Origin: Pyxidicoccus parkwaysis
Lineage (GTDB): Bacteria > Myxococcota > Myxococcia > Myxococcales > Myxococcaceae
Direction: 5' to 3'
Length of the DNA: 64,000 nucleotides
Assembly (NCBI RefSeq): GCF_017301735.1
Contig: NZ_CP071090.1
Location: 7,430,001-7,494,000, forward strand
Both the position numbers and the translations under genes were made by a program. The notes below the pieces were generated by a model that had not been told where the DNA came from, did not search any database, and worked only from the letters and a program-made list of their open reading frames with translations. Every line of letters starts with the position of its first letter. Within the stretch, counting starts at the first letter, position 1. Below are positions 43,199 to 52,303 of this stretch, one piece after another.

Positions 43199-45145
43199 TC
43201 AACGCGCGGTGAAGGTCAGGCTGCCATTGGCGGCAATCAGGTCATGCATGGTGGTGTTGTACTCAATCAAATCCAGGTGGCCCACGGCCGGTGCCCCATT
43301 GGGCCAGATGCCGCCCACCAGCAGCCGGTGGGTATTGTCACCGACGAGCTGATAGCGATGCGCCGCGTTCCCCGGCCCCGAGATGCGCCGGGTGTCGTAC
43401 CACTGGTGGGTGATGGTCTGCCCCGGGTGCATCAGTGACTGGTTGTCCACGTTGAAGTCGACGTGGTCCGCGTCGGTCAGCGCGTGGCCAATTTCATGCG
43501 GCAACGTGGGAATCCGCTCCGTGAGCTCGCCGTCGACATTCTGGTACTTCATCGTGAGGCAGTTGCGCACGGCGGCATCGACGCCGAGCCCCCGGGCGCT
43601 CAGGTAGTGGAGCGACGAGGTGGTCAGTCCTCCGCGGGCCTCGCGGACCACGAAGATGCTGATGCGGTCCGGAGCGGTCGCCTGCGACTTGAAGAGCTGC
43701 CTGCGCATGGGCGGGCCTCCCTTGCGCAGCGACGATGCGGGTTGCTCGTCGTCGACGGCATTCACATCGAATTGGACCCGCTCCACGGGCTGGGTCTGGT
43801 CCTGGAGGTTTGCGGCGGTCAGGTTGGAGATGGCGGCGGTGCCATTGTTCGCCGTGATGACGATGTCGACACTGCCCGCCGCGGCGCCATTCTCCGGCGC
43901 GTTCTGGCTGGCCTGTGCCTGGATGTTGGCCAGGAGGTTGAGCGCCGTGACGAGGGTGTTCGCCGTCTGCATGGGCGTGTTGTGCGCCGGAATCGCGAAG
44001 GGGCCCAGGTTGTGGACCACCGCGAGCCCGTGGAAGGGCGTGTAGGTCAGGGTGAAGCCGACCTGGCCCTGGACGACTCCGCCAGCGTTCGTTCCCGTGG
44101 CGTTGGCGCCGTCCGGCTCGCTGACCGTCAGCATGTCCGAGGGCGGGTCCACCGTGGTGACGGCATTGATTGTGAAGGTCAGCTCCTCCTGGGCGTAGAT
44201 CCGCTTGCAGTGGACGCGCACGCGGTTGATGAGGTCCTGCCGATTCACAAGGCCGTTGTCATTGTTCGTGCCGTCGGCCACTCCCCTCACGACGAAGCCC
44301 TCGATGGCGACGCTCTGACCGCGCCTCAGCGGGATTTCATGACGTGCCTTGATGCAGCGCTCGCCGACGGCACGCGGGCAGTTTGCGTCCTCGTACGTCG
44401 CGCGGATGTTCTGGTCGAGAATCTCGATGTCCGTCCCCGTCCCATCGTCCGCGAAGAGGTCGGTGACGAGCAGGGTCTGCTGCGGCCTCAACTGCTTGTC
44501 GAGCCGATGGGTGACGAGCCGGAGCTCACTGGACCAGAACCGCCCGGGGGGCAGCGCGCCGAGGTGGCGGGTGGTGACGCTCAGGCTGCGCGCATTGCGC
44601 ACGGCTCCCGCCGCGAAGCGCTGGTGGCCCGTCACTGCGCGGAGCGGGCTGTACGTCGGCTGGAGCGCCTCGAGCAGGACCGTGACGTTGGGACCCGCGG
44701 CGGAGGCATCATTGACCTCGATGCTGAACGTGCACGGGTCCCCGTTGGACCCGGCATCGAAGTCGTGCTGGTTGTGGTCGCACCAGTCATTCGCGCCGTT
44801 GGCTGTCACCGAGCGGGTGACGAAGCGGCTGATGCCGATGTTGGCGAGAACGTTGACCGCGGTGGGCGCCGCGGCGGCCTTGCGCACGATGCGCACCGTC
44901 GCCTGAGGAGGAACGGCCACGGGCCAGGCCCAGCGCACCGTCCACCGCCGCCCCATGGCGATGGAGGGATAGACCCAGCCGTTCCACGCCTGGGGGATGG
45001 TGACGTTGTCCCCCAGGACGAGTGGCCGGTCGAGCAGGCCGGCATTGGCCTGCTGAGACCGCAGCGTGCCGCAGTTGCTGTAGCCGTGGCGGCGCGCGAC
45101 GGAACAGAGCGTGTCCCCGTTCTGGGCCTGGACCACATAGGACAT
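43199..45145 (-). CDS. LysM-domain zinc metalloprotease, candidate secreted effector
   Basis: The 648-residue protein starts with a LysM module (VVQAQNGDTLCSVARRHGYSNCGTL... NVTIP, residues 4-50), which binds peptidoglycan or chitin. The C-terminal 200 residues hold a metzincin-like site TLPHEIGHALTDADH (His550, Glu551, His554, third ligand probably Asp560 or His561) with a Met-turn SLMHPG (570-575). The intervening region is mostly beta. No signal peptide precedes the LysM. Together with the downstream MFVIR and adaptor genes it looks like a type VI-delivered or similarly exported effector that attacks envelope proteins of target cells; this delivery route is an inference. Confidence 0.75.
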   Translation of the reverse strand: MSYVVQAQNGDTLCSVARRHGYSNCGTLRSQQANAGLLDRPLVLGDNVTIPQAWNGWVYPSIAMGRRWTVRWAWPVAVPPQATVRIVRKAAAAPTAVNVLANIGISRFVTRSVTANGANDWCDHNQHDFDAGSNGDPCTFSIEVNDASAAGPNVTVLLEALQPTYSPLRAVTGHQRFAAGAVRNARSLSVTTRHLGALPPGRFWSSELRLVTHRLDKQLRPQQTLLVTDLFADDGTGTDIEILDQNIRATYEDANCPRAVGERCIKARHEIPLRRGQSVAIEGFVVRGVADGTNNDNGLVNRQDLINRVRVHCKRIYAQEELTFTINAVTTVDPPSDMLTVSEPDGANATGTNAGGVVQGQVGFTLTYTPFHGLAVVHNLGPFAIPAHNTPMQTANTLVTALNLLANIQAQASQNAPENGAAAGSVDIVITANNGTAAISNLTAANLQDQTQPVERVQFDVNAVDDEQPASSLRKGGPPMRRQLFKSQATAPDRISIFVVREARGGLTTSSLHYLSARGLGVDAAVRNCLTMKYQNVDGELTERIPTLPHEIGHALTDADHVDFNVDNQSLMHPGQTITHQWYDTRRISGPGNAAHRYQLVGDNTHRLLVGGIWPNGAPAVGHLDLIEYNTTMHDLIAANGSLTFTAR

Positions 45146-45441
45146 CGGCGTCCTCGCGGATGAGGTTGAGCTGGCGCTGTCCTGATGCGACTGCGCCTCC
45201 GCGAGTCATTGCAGACCACGTGCCGCGTGGGCCCACGGAGCTTCCGCGCCGGCTGCGAGGGGCAGGGCACGCTGCTGCGTTCAACCAGCACGCGGCCTGC
45301 ATCCGGAAGGACGCAGCGATGGGAGAGAGAGGCCCCCCTCCCCTCTCATGTGTCTACATCGCCCCTGCCCCACGTCGAGGCTGGACGTTGGCTACTCTCG
45401 GCGGTAGCGGGGCGCATCACACTCTCAGGGAGCACATCGAT

Positions 45442-47457
45442 ATGAGGTTCACATTTCCCAGGTGGCCAATGGCAGTCCCCATGGCAGCGCTCTTCTTCTG
45501 CGCCTGCCAGGATGAGAGTAGAGCTTTTGACGAGGGAGCTGTCAGCGCCGCCCAGGACCCGGTCGAGACGGTGGGCACCGTACAGGCCGCGCTCGCCGCG
45601 CTGCCGAACGCGCAGGTGATGGGCTGGGGGGCTGGCGGAGTGCCAGACTTCATCCGCGGCGACCTGGGGAGGGTGGACCTCCGGGCGGGCCTGGCCTTCT
45701 CCACCAACCCGAGCGTACGTGCGGGCCTGGAGCGGATCGCGCCCGTGTTCCGGTTGACCGCCGCCGACCTGCTCTCGGTCTCCAACGACACGGACCACTT
45801 GGGGAGCCAGCACCTCCGTTACGTGCAGACCAAGAATGGCCTGAGGGTGGTGGGCGGCGACCTCATCCTTCACCTGGATGCCAACGGCATCATCTACGCA
45901 GCCAATGGCACCGCGCGTGACGGCTTCGCGCTGCCGCCCAAGCCCACGCTGACCGCTGCTGCCGCTGTCTCCTCCGCCAGGCGAGCCTCCGCGGACTTGA
46001 GTGGCCTCGAGTCCGGCGATGCCCAATTGGTGTACCTGCTCGCTCGGGACACGATGTACCTGGCGTACGAGGTGGAGGTGCGCGGCACCCGCGGCGCCGA
46101 GCCTGCGAGAGACCTCGTGTACATCAATGCCCGCGACGGCCGGCTCCTCGAGCGGGATCCGCAGGTTCACAGCGCACGCAACCGCGAGCTGCATGACCTC
46201 AATCATGCCGCCCCCAGGCTTCCCATCTCCGACCCGGGCCCCCTGGTTCGCGCCGAGGGCCAGCCCACGACCGGCGATGCCACCGTCAACGCCAACTACG
46301 ACCGGCTGGGTGAGACCTGGAATTGCTACAAGACGCTCTTCAATCGTGACTCCTTCGACAATGCAGGCGCGAAGCTGATCAGCAGCGTCCACTACGGGTC
46401 TGGCTACAACAATGCGGCCTGGGACGGAAACCAGATGTTCTATGGCGACGGCGACGGTGTGCTCTTTGGCAACTTCGCCGCATCCCTGGATGTGACGGCC
46501 CATGAGCTGACCCACGCTGTCACGAGCAGGACCGCCAACCTCATCTACTGGGGCGAGCCCGGTGGCTTGAACGAGTCCATGTCTGACGTGCTCGGCAATG
46601 CCTGCGAGGCCTTCAGCTACGGTGTCAGCGCCAACACCTGGAAGGTGGGCGAGGATATCTATACCCCGGGCACCGCGGGTGATGCGCTCCGCTACATGAA
46701 CGACCCGAAGCTCGACAACGCTTCGCGTGACTACTACTTCGACTTCAACATCTTCGATGATGTGCACAACAGCTCTGGCATCGGGAACCTGGCCTTCTTC
46801 CTGGCCTCTCAGGGCGGAACCCATCCCCGCGGCAGGACGACAATCACCGTGCCGGCCATTGGCATCGCGAAGACCCAGCAGATCTGGTACCGCGCCCTCA
46901 CGCTCTACATGACCTCCAGGACCGGCTTTGTCGGGACCCGAAGAGCCATCGTCAACGCGGCCATGGACCTCTATGGGGCGGGCGGGGCCGAGGTCGCGGC
47001 GGTGAAGAAGGCCTGGGCAGCGGTTGGCGTCGAAGACAACTACATCGACAACGCGGACTACTTCGTCCGGCAGCTCTACGTCGACATCCTCGAGCGCGAG
47101 CCTGACCAGGGTGGGTTCACGAATGCGGTCAACGGGTTGAAGTCGTGCAATGGAAATCCGAGCTGTGAGGCCGCGGTTCGTATCAATCTCGCGCGGTCCA
47201 TCTTCGAGTCTCCGGAGAACCGCACACAGAACCCCGAGCTGGACCCGAGCTCTCCCAACTACAAAGCCGCCTATCTCACCCAGTGTTACACGACCTTCCT
47301 TCGGCGCCAGCCGGATGCGGAAGGGTATGCCTGGTGGCTGAACGTGCTGAACTCCACGGGCGACTACGGCGGGGTCATCAGCGGCTTCATCAACTCCACC
47401 GATTACCGTGACCGCTTCAAGCACTCGGTGTGGGGATGGGACGGGGAGCTTCCCTGA
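45442..47457 (+). CDS. M4 thermolysin-like metalloprotease with DUF4214 domain
   Basis: The ATG (AGGGAG eight bases upstream) gives 671 residues with an export signal (lipobox-like FFCAC, about residue 20-24). A propeptide (FTP/PepSY type, LRYVQTKNGLRVVGGDLILHLD) precedes the catalytic domain, which has HELTH (His354, Glu355, His358) and GGLNESMSDVLG with the third zinc ligand Glu. The C-terminal 160 residues match a DUF4214 pair (YVDILEREPDQGGF, RRQPDAEGYAWWLN). It is a secreted protease of the bacillolysin/elastase kind. The upstream 296 bases (45146-45441) separate it divergently from the LysM protease gene and contain no other gene. Confidence 0.9.
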   Translation: MRFTFPRWPMAVPMAALFFCACQDESRAFDEGAVSAAQDPVETVGTVQAALAALPNAQVMGWGAGGVPDFIRGDLGRVDLRAGLAFSTNPSVRAGLERIAPVFRLTAADLLSVSNDTDHLGSQHLRYVQTKNGLRVVGGDLILHLDANGIIYAANGTARDGFALPPKPTLTAAAAVSSARRASADLSGLESGDAQLVYLLARDTMYLAYEVEVRGTRGAEPARDLVYINARDGRLLERDPQVHSARNRELHDLNHAAPRLPISDPGPLVRAEGQPTTGDATVNANYDRLGETWNCYKTLFNRDSFDNAGAKLISSVHYGSGYNNAAWDGNQMFYGDGDGVLFGNFAASLDVTAHELTHAVTSRTANLIYWGEPGGLNESMSDVLGNACEAFSYGVSANTWKVGEDIYTPGTAGDALRYMNDPKLDNASRDYYFDFNIFDDVHNSSGIGNLAFFLASQGGTHPRGRTTITVPAIGIAKTQQIWYRALTLYMTSRTGFVGTRRAIVNAAMDLYGAGGAEVAAVKKAWAAVGVEDNYIDNADYFVRQLYVDILEREPDQGGFTNAVNGLKSCNGNPSCEAAVRINLARSIFESPENRTQNPELDPSSPNYKAAYLTQCYTTFLRRQPDAEGYAWWLNVLNSTGDYGGVISGFINSTDYRDRFKHSVWGWDGELP

Positions 47458-47678
47458 GCATCTTCAGCCAGGTCCGCGAAGGGACAGCCCTGCCACGCAC
47501 CTCCAGCCCTCACCCTCAGCCTGGGGTCCATCCCGCCGATACATCGGCCGTGCTGCTCGGCCATCCGTGACCAGTACCTCTGCACCATCAAGGGGTGCGA
47601 CTGGGATGAGGTATCAGGCAGGTGCTTCTGACAGGAATCCCGTAGGCCGACGGGCGCACCCGCGAGGATGTCTTTCCA

Positions 47679-48140
47679 ATGGCTCTTGAGTTCACGCTCA
47701 GCATCGGCACTCCGTGCCCCGAGAACGAGGTCCTCGCGGAGCTCTCCACCCTCCCGGGCTTCGACGTGGTGAAACACAGCCAGCTCGCCGGGCCCGGGCT
47801 CACAGCCATCATCGTGAGCCCGCCCTCGGACTTCTGGAGAGGCTGCATCGAGCAGCACGCGGGCTTCTCCCCGTCAGCCGACGTGTACTTTCGCCTCGAC
47901 AAGTTCGAAGAGACGTCAACGGGCGAGCTGCTCGGAAACGAGAGCCTCATCACCGCGGTCAGCCACCTCCTCACCCGCCGGCCGGAGGACGCGGTGCTCA
48001 CGTTTCAGAGAGAGTCCATCGTGCTCCTCAGGAGCCAGGGCCGCCTCACCCTCAACGAGCGCTGGCCCAACCTGGGAGCCCCTGAGCGGTGGGCCTCGGT
48101 AGGTCAACCCCGAGTCGTCCTACCCCTGCCCGAGTTGTAG
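47679..48140 (+). CDS. SitI3-family immunity protein, orphan
   Basis: The 153-residue soluble protein matches the SitI3 pattern of myxobacterial kin-discrimination immunity proteins: MALEFTLSIGT at the start, SADVYFRLDKFEE in the middle, HLLTRRPEDAVLTFQ and SIVLLRSQGRLTLN near the end. In Myxococcus, SitI proteins neutralise SitA lipoprotein toxins exchanged through TraAB-mediated outer membrane fusion. No lipoprotein toxin gene lies directly before or after it; the neighbours are an M4 protease and a lectin protein. It may be an orphan immunity gene protecting against toxins of other strains. Confidence 0.72.
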   Translation: MALEFTLSIGTPCPENEVLAELSTLPGFDVVKHSQLAGPGLTAIIVSPPSDFWRGCIEQHAGFSPSADVYFRLDKFEETSTGELLGNESLITAVSHLLTRRPEDAVLTFQRESIVLLRSQGRLTLNERWPNLGAPERWASVGQPRVVLPLPEL

Positions 48141-48303
48141 GCCACGAACGGGAGAGCCGGTGGAGAAGGTGCTCTTCCGCAGCAGTTCGGGGGGCGATCC
48201 CAAACAGCTCCAAAGCGTAAATCGAGAATGAGCCACGAACGGTCTCTCTGTCTGTCGAGGTCCGGGACGATGGCTCCTTTTGGAATTTTACCCTGGGAGC
48301 ACC

Positions 48304-51201
48304 ATGCCTCAGTATTTCCACATTGCGTCAGCGACGAACCCCTCGTACGTGGTCGGCGCAGCGGGGTCGACGTCGGGCTCCGCCGTGCAGCTCGTCCAGC
48401 GGCAGAGCGGCATCCAGGCCCAGAGCCAGCTGTGGCGTTTGACGGCCAGCGGATACCTCGTCAACGGGTACGACTCGAGCCTGGTGCTCGCGGTGGGCTC
48501 GGCCGGCGTCGAGGTCGTCACGCAGGGCTCGAGCGGCGGCACGCAGCTCTGGCAACTCAATGCCGGAGAGGCCTCCGGACAGCCTCGCGCAGGGACGCTC
48601 CAGAACACGGCGAGCAATCAGTTGCTGACCATCACCAGCTACGCCAATGGCGCTTCGCTGGTGATGCTCGACGGCACGGCCCCGGCGCAGTCCGACGCGT
48701 TGTGGACGATGGACCCGTTCCCCGTTCCCTTCGGCCAGCCGACGGCGTTGAGCAGCGCCCTCAACGCCGGCTACTTCCACCTCGCCGCCGCTGGCGCGCC
48801 GAGCACGCTCCTGCTGAACGTCTCCGGAGGCAGCTCGGCGCCAGGGACGCAGGTGATTGTCTGGACGCCGCAGGGGAGCGGCAGCATCAACGACCTCTGG
48901 CGGCTCACGCCGTCCGGCTACATCGTGAGCGCTCTCTCTCCGGAGCTCGTGCTGGGGCTCGGGACCTACGCCAATGGCGTGCAGCCGGTCGTCACCTGTG
49001 AGGTGAAAGTCGGCGACGACACCCAGCTGTGGACGCTCGGCAGCGGCAGCGCGTACGGGATGCCCGACGCGAGCACCATCATCAACAAGGCCACCAACCA
49101 GGCGCTCGCGGTGCAGAACGGCGACTTCACCGCGGGAGCGAATGTCGTGACGATTCCGCTCAGCGGAGATACGCCAGCGGCCGCGCTCTGGACCGCCAAC
49201 CTGTCGAGCACCCAGCCCTCCGCGGTGGAGGGGCAGACGGCCGTGACCTCTGGACCGACGACCTCGCCACCGGTTCCGCTCGTGGCGAACATCCAGGGCA
49301 ACTCGGCGTCGGGCGGAGCGGCCGTCATCCTGTGGCCACTGCAATCCGTTCCCCCCGGGCTGCAGCCGCCGTTCTCCGGCGTCAACTGGCCGAACAACAA
49401 CATCTGGCGCTACAGCATCGACGGGTACATCACGTCGGACCTGATGCCCGACTTTGTGCTCACCGCCATGCCGGACAACAGCGTGGTGATGTACCCCAAG
49501 CAGACAATCACCGCGCCCGCCCAGCAATGGAACATCTCGGCCTCGGCGGTGAAGTGGAGCGGCATGCCGCTCCAGGTCCTGAAGATTGCCAATGTCCAAT
49601 ATGGCGGGCTGCTGACCATGCCAGACAATGCGCTGGATACGAGCATCCCACTGGTCCTCGCGCAGGAGGGGAGCACGGCCTCTGCGTACCAGCAGGCGTG
49701 GTACAACACGAATGGCTATCCGCTGGACGTCATCGTCGGGCAGATGCCGCTCGGGTTCCCGACCTCGTCCGCCTCCCAGGCGATCAGCGCCTACAACTAC
49801 ATCAGCACGACAATCAAACCGACGGTGACCAGCGCCCAGGGGATTCGTGGCGAGTACACCAACACGACGGACGTGCCCGAGTGGCTGGCGAACCTCCCGA
49901 CGCTGCCACCGCCGTCCGGCATCTCGCCGGACGTGTGGACCCAGGTGTCACAGCAAATCCAGACGGAGCTGACCTACGCCAGCGCCATCCAGTCCCTGAG
50001 CAACAGTGCGAGCAACTTCTACAGCGCACTGGAGACGAACGTGCTGGCGTCGCTCAATTCCATCGCCGAAGGCATCACGAGCCTCAGCACGCAGTCCTCC
50101 GGAAACGCCAGTGCCGTCATCGAGGGCGTCGCGCTGTCGTTCGTCCAGCTCGTGCCGGACGTCGGAGGCTGCATCGCGGGACTCGTCCAGACCGGGCTGA
50201 ATGCCGCCGCCTCGTACGGCCAGTCCGGTCCGCTCGGAAAGATTGACGCGGAGGTCGGCCAGTTGATGACGAACGTGTCGACCCTGTTCACGAACGTCAC
50301 CACGGCGACGCAGGACCAGATGACGGCGGCGCTCGGCGATTGGGGGCAGATGCGGGCCATCGGGCCGCTCACCGCGCTGATGCCCGGGCACCCCGACTCG
50401 CTGGCCTGGACCGTCGACACGGAGAGCAACCTCGAGAACTCGGCCATGCCAGGCGTCTATCTCGCGGTGGGTCAGATGCTGCTGCCGAGCGTGTATTACA
50501 TCTGGCAGGCGTTCCAGCAGAGCCTCCTGGACTCGGTCAATGCGTCGATTTCCATCGCGACGTCGTCCACTCCTCCGAGCGGCTGCTACATGAGCGTCGT
50601 CACGCAGGCCTCGGACAAGACGTACTATGGCGCCTACGACCTCTACGTCGTCGCCTCCTCGAGCTGGAGCTACCCTTCCTCCACCGTGATGTCGAACTAC
50701 GTGTGGAACCTCGGCGTCACCGAGCAGGCGTTCTACATGGGCAGCCCGAGCTGGCCCTTTCCGACACGCGTCACGTCCATCCTCGGAGAGGACAGCAAGA
50801 GCGACGGCTACACCGAGTCGGTCCCCTGGAATCAGACGATGCTCGCGCGCATCTACAACTGCACGCCGAACGCGCTCACCGTGAAGTTGACGCCCAACCA
50901 CGACTGTCCCGTGAGCTGGGGCAACATGAGCCAGGCGCTGCCGGCGTATTCGATGGTGGAGTTCGCCGCCAGCGCCGGGCACCACGGCGACACCTCGGTG
51001 AACGTCGCGGTGACTGATTCGAACGGGACCCAGGTGATGGCGTTCGAGGTCCTCGGCGGCAGCACGACGTCCGTGCCGTGGAACTCCGGTGCGAATGGCT
51101 ATTTCCTGACGGCCAGCTGCATCAACGCCGGGAGCGGCAAGCCGCCCGGGAACTGGGGCCCGCCCGGAATCGCGAACGTCTCGCTGGGACAGAATACGTA
51201 G
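48304..51201 (+). CDS. Large ricin-type lectin protein with helical toxin-like middle
   Basis: The ATG after CCTGGGAGCACC gives 965 residues. Residues 1-440 hold several ricin B-like beta-trefoil repeats (QSQLWRLTASGYLVNGYDSSLVLAVGS; DTQLWTLGSG; NDLWRLTPSGYIVSALSPELVLGL), usually carbohydrate binding. Residues about 520-700 are helical with hydrophobic stretches (VIEGVALSFVQLVPDVGGCIAGLVQTGLNAA). The C-terminal part is beta-rich (TYYGAYDLYVVASSSW; RIYNCTPNALTVKL). The mix of lectin, amphipathic helices and a beta domain is reminiscent of pore-forming or insecticidal toxins, but this is a guess. No signal peptide is visible. Confidence 0.68.
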   Translation: MPQYFHIASATNPSYVVGAAGSTSGSAVQLVQRQSGIQAQSQLWRLTASGYLVNGYDSSLVLAVGSAGVEVVTQGSSGGTQLWQLNAGEASGQPRAGTLQNTASNQLLTITSYANGASLVMLDGTAPAQSDALWTMDPFPVPFGQPTALSSALNAGYFHLAAAGAPSTLLLNVSGGSSAPGTQVIVWTPQGSGSINDLWRLTPSGYIVSALSPELVLGLGTYANGVQPVVTCEVKVGDDTQLWTLGSGSAYGMPDASTIINKATNQALAVQNGDFTAGANVVTIPLSGDTPAAALWTANLSSTQPSAVEGQTAVTSGPTTSPPVPLVANIQGNSASGGAAVILWPLQSVPPGLQPPFSGVNWPNNNIWRYSIDGYITSDLMPDFVLTAMPDNSVVMYPKQTITAPAQQWNISASAVKWSGMPLQVLKIANVQYGGLLTMPDNALDTSIPLVLAQEGSTASAYQQAWYNTNGYPLDVIVGQMPLGFPTSSASQAISAYNYISTTIKPTVTSAQGIRGEYTNTTDVPEWLANLPTLPPPSGISPDVWTQVSQQIQTELTYASAIQSLSNSASNFYSALETNVLASLNSIAEGITSLSTQSSGNASAVIEGVALSFVQLVPDVGGCIAGLVQTGLNAAASYGQSGPLGKIDAEVGQLMTNVSTLFTNVTTATQDQMTAALGDWGQMRAIGPLTALMPGHPDSLAWTVDTESNLENSAMPGVYLAVGQMLLPSVYYIWQAFQQSLLDSVNASISIATSSTPPSGCYMSVVTQASDKTYYGAYDLYVVASSSWSYPSSTVMSNYVWNLGVTEQAFYMGSPSWPFPTRVTSILGEDSKSDGYTESVPWNQTMLARIYNCTPNALTVKLTPNHDCPVSWGNMSQALPAYSMVEFAASAGHHGDTSVNVAVTDSNGTQVMAFEVLGGSTTSVPWNSGANGYFLTASCINAGSGKPPGNWGPPGIANVSLGQNT

Positions 51202-51339
51202 CCGCACGACCCTGGCGGCCCTCGTCTTCTCCGCTCCACCCCTCACCCTCGAACAGGGTGTCTCTCCCGCCTGTACGCTGGTTCAACGGGCCCGTGCGGC
51301 CGGTGCGCACGATTCGCCAAGGCCCGCCGGGAACCGCGG

Positions 51340-52197
51340 TCACCGTGCCGGGGTCGCGGTATGCGCGAGGATGGACTCGACGAGGGTCGGCCAGTCCGCT
51401 TCGTGCAATTCGTGCCCCGCGTCCTCGAGCGTCACCAGCCGCGCGCCCGGCACCGTCCGGGCGAGCGCGGCACCGTGGACATGGGGGACGACAGGGTCCA
51501 ACGCGCCGTGGATGACGAGGAGCGGAGCCCGGAGCTCCTGCGTCCGGCCGTACCACTGCGCTCCCCCGGCGAGGACGGTGGCGTGGTTCATCATGCTCTG
51601 GAGATTGTGCGCGCGGCGGAACTCCCCGGCCGCCACGCGGCGCGCGGTGGCCGCGTCATAGGGCCTGCGCCCGCCAGAGTTCAGCCGGCCCGCCTCCACC
51701 ATGAAGTCGAGCACGGCCGCCTCGTTGCTCCAGTCCAGGGTGGCCACCGTGGCGAAGTGCGCGAGCAGCGCTGGGGAGAGGGGCGGAGGCGCGAAGCCCA
51801 GGTCGCCCAGGAACTCCGACGCGATGAGGGTGAGGGAGAGGACGCGCTCCGGCGCCTTCAGCGCCACGATTTGCGACAGCATGCCTCCGAGCGACATGCC
51901 CACGAGGTGCGCGCTCGCGAGGCCGTAGCCGTCCAGCACGGCCACCAGGTCGTCCGCGAGGCCGTCGACGTCATAGCCCCGGGTTCCCAGCGGATACGTC
52001 GTGGAGCGCCCCGTGTCCCGGTGGTCATAGCGGATGACGTACCTCCCCGCGGAGGCGAGCCGGGAGACGAGCGGGTCGGGCCACCACTTCATCGTCGCCG
52101 TCGCGCCCATGACCAGCACGAGGGGTGGGTCGCCGGGTGAGCCGAAGGACTCCGTGCAGAGGCGGATGCCTCGCGTCTCGAGCATGCGTTCAGTCAT
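51340..52197 (-). CDS. Alpha/beta hydrolase
   Basis: The 285-residue protein has the canonical alpha/beta hydrolase layout: oxyanion-side strand LVLVMGATATMKWW, YVIRYDHRDTGRST, nucleophile elbow GMSLGG (Ser102), LLVIHGALDPVVP (acid Asp) and LEDAGHEL (His). It resembles small-molecule esterases or haloperoxidase-like lipases. It is encoded 106 bp downstream of the TetR gene on the same strand and is preceded by a palindromic operator, so it is probably under the control of that repressor. Confidence 0.87.
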   Translation of the reverse strand: MTERMLETRGIRLCTESFGSPGDPPLVLVMGATATMKWWPDPLVSRLASAGRYVIRYDHRDTGRSTTYPLGTRGYDVDGLADDLVAVLDGYGLASAHLVGMSLGGMLSQIVALKAPERVLSLTLIASEFLGDLGFAPPPLSPALLAHFATVATLDWSNEAAVLDFMVEAGRLNSGGRRPYDAATARRVAAGEFRRAHNLQSMMNHATVLAGGAQWYGRTQELRAPLLVIHGALDPVVPHVHGAALARTVPGARLVTLEDAGHELHEADWPTLVESILAHTATPAR

Positions 52198-52226
52198 GGA
52201 AGCTCCCTTTCTCGTGGCGAGTATTA

Positions 52227-52246
52227 ATAACCGACGCGACGGTTAT
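52227..52246. promoter_or_regulatory. Palindromic TetR operator
   Basis: The 20-base near-perfect palindrome ATAACCGACGCGACGGTTAT (18 of 20 positions symmetric) lies 30 bases before the hydrolase start on the minus strand, overlapping the AT-rich promoter (TTATTAATA). Its shape and place fit the operator of the adjacent TetR repressor. Confidence 0.7.
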
Positions 52247-52303
52247 AAACAACTGACAGGGAAGAAGAGGCCCGGGTGCTCTCCGGTGTCGCGAGTGCAT
52301 GGC

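Noticed and set aside
43463..45163. Long open frame on the plus strand opposite the LysM protease gene
   Set aside because: It mirrors a high-GC3 gene on the other strand, is extremely rich in Arg, Val, Ala and Gly, has no domain and no ribosome site.
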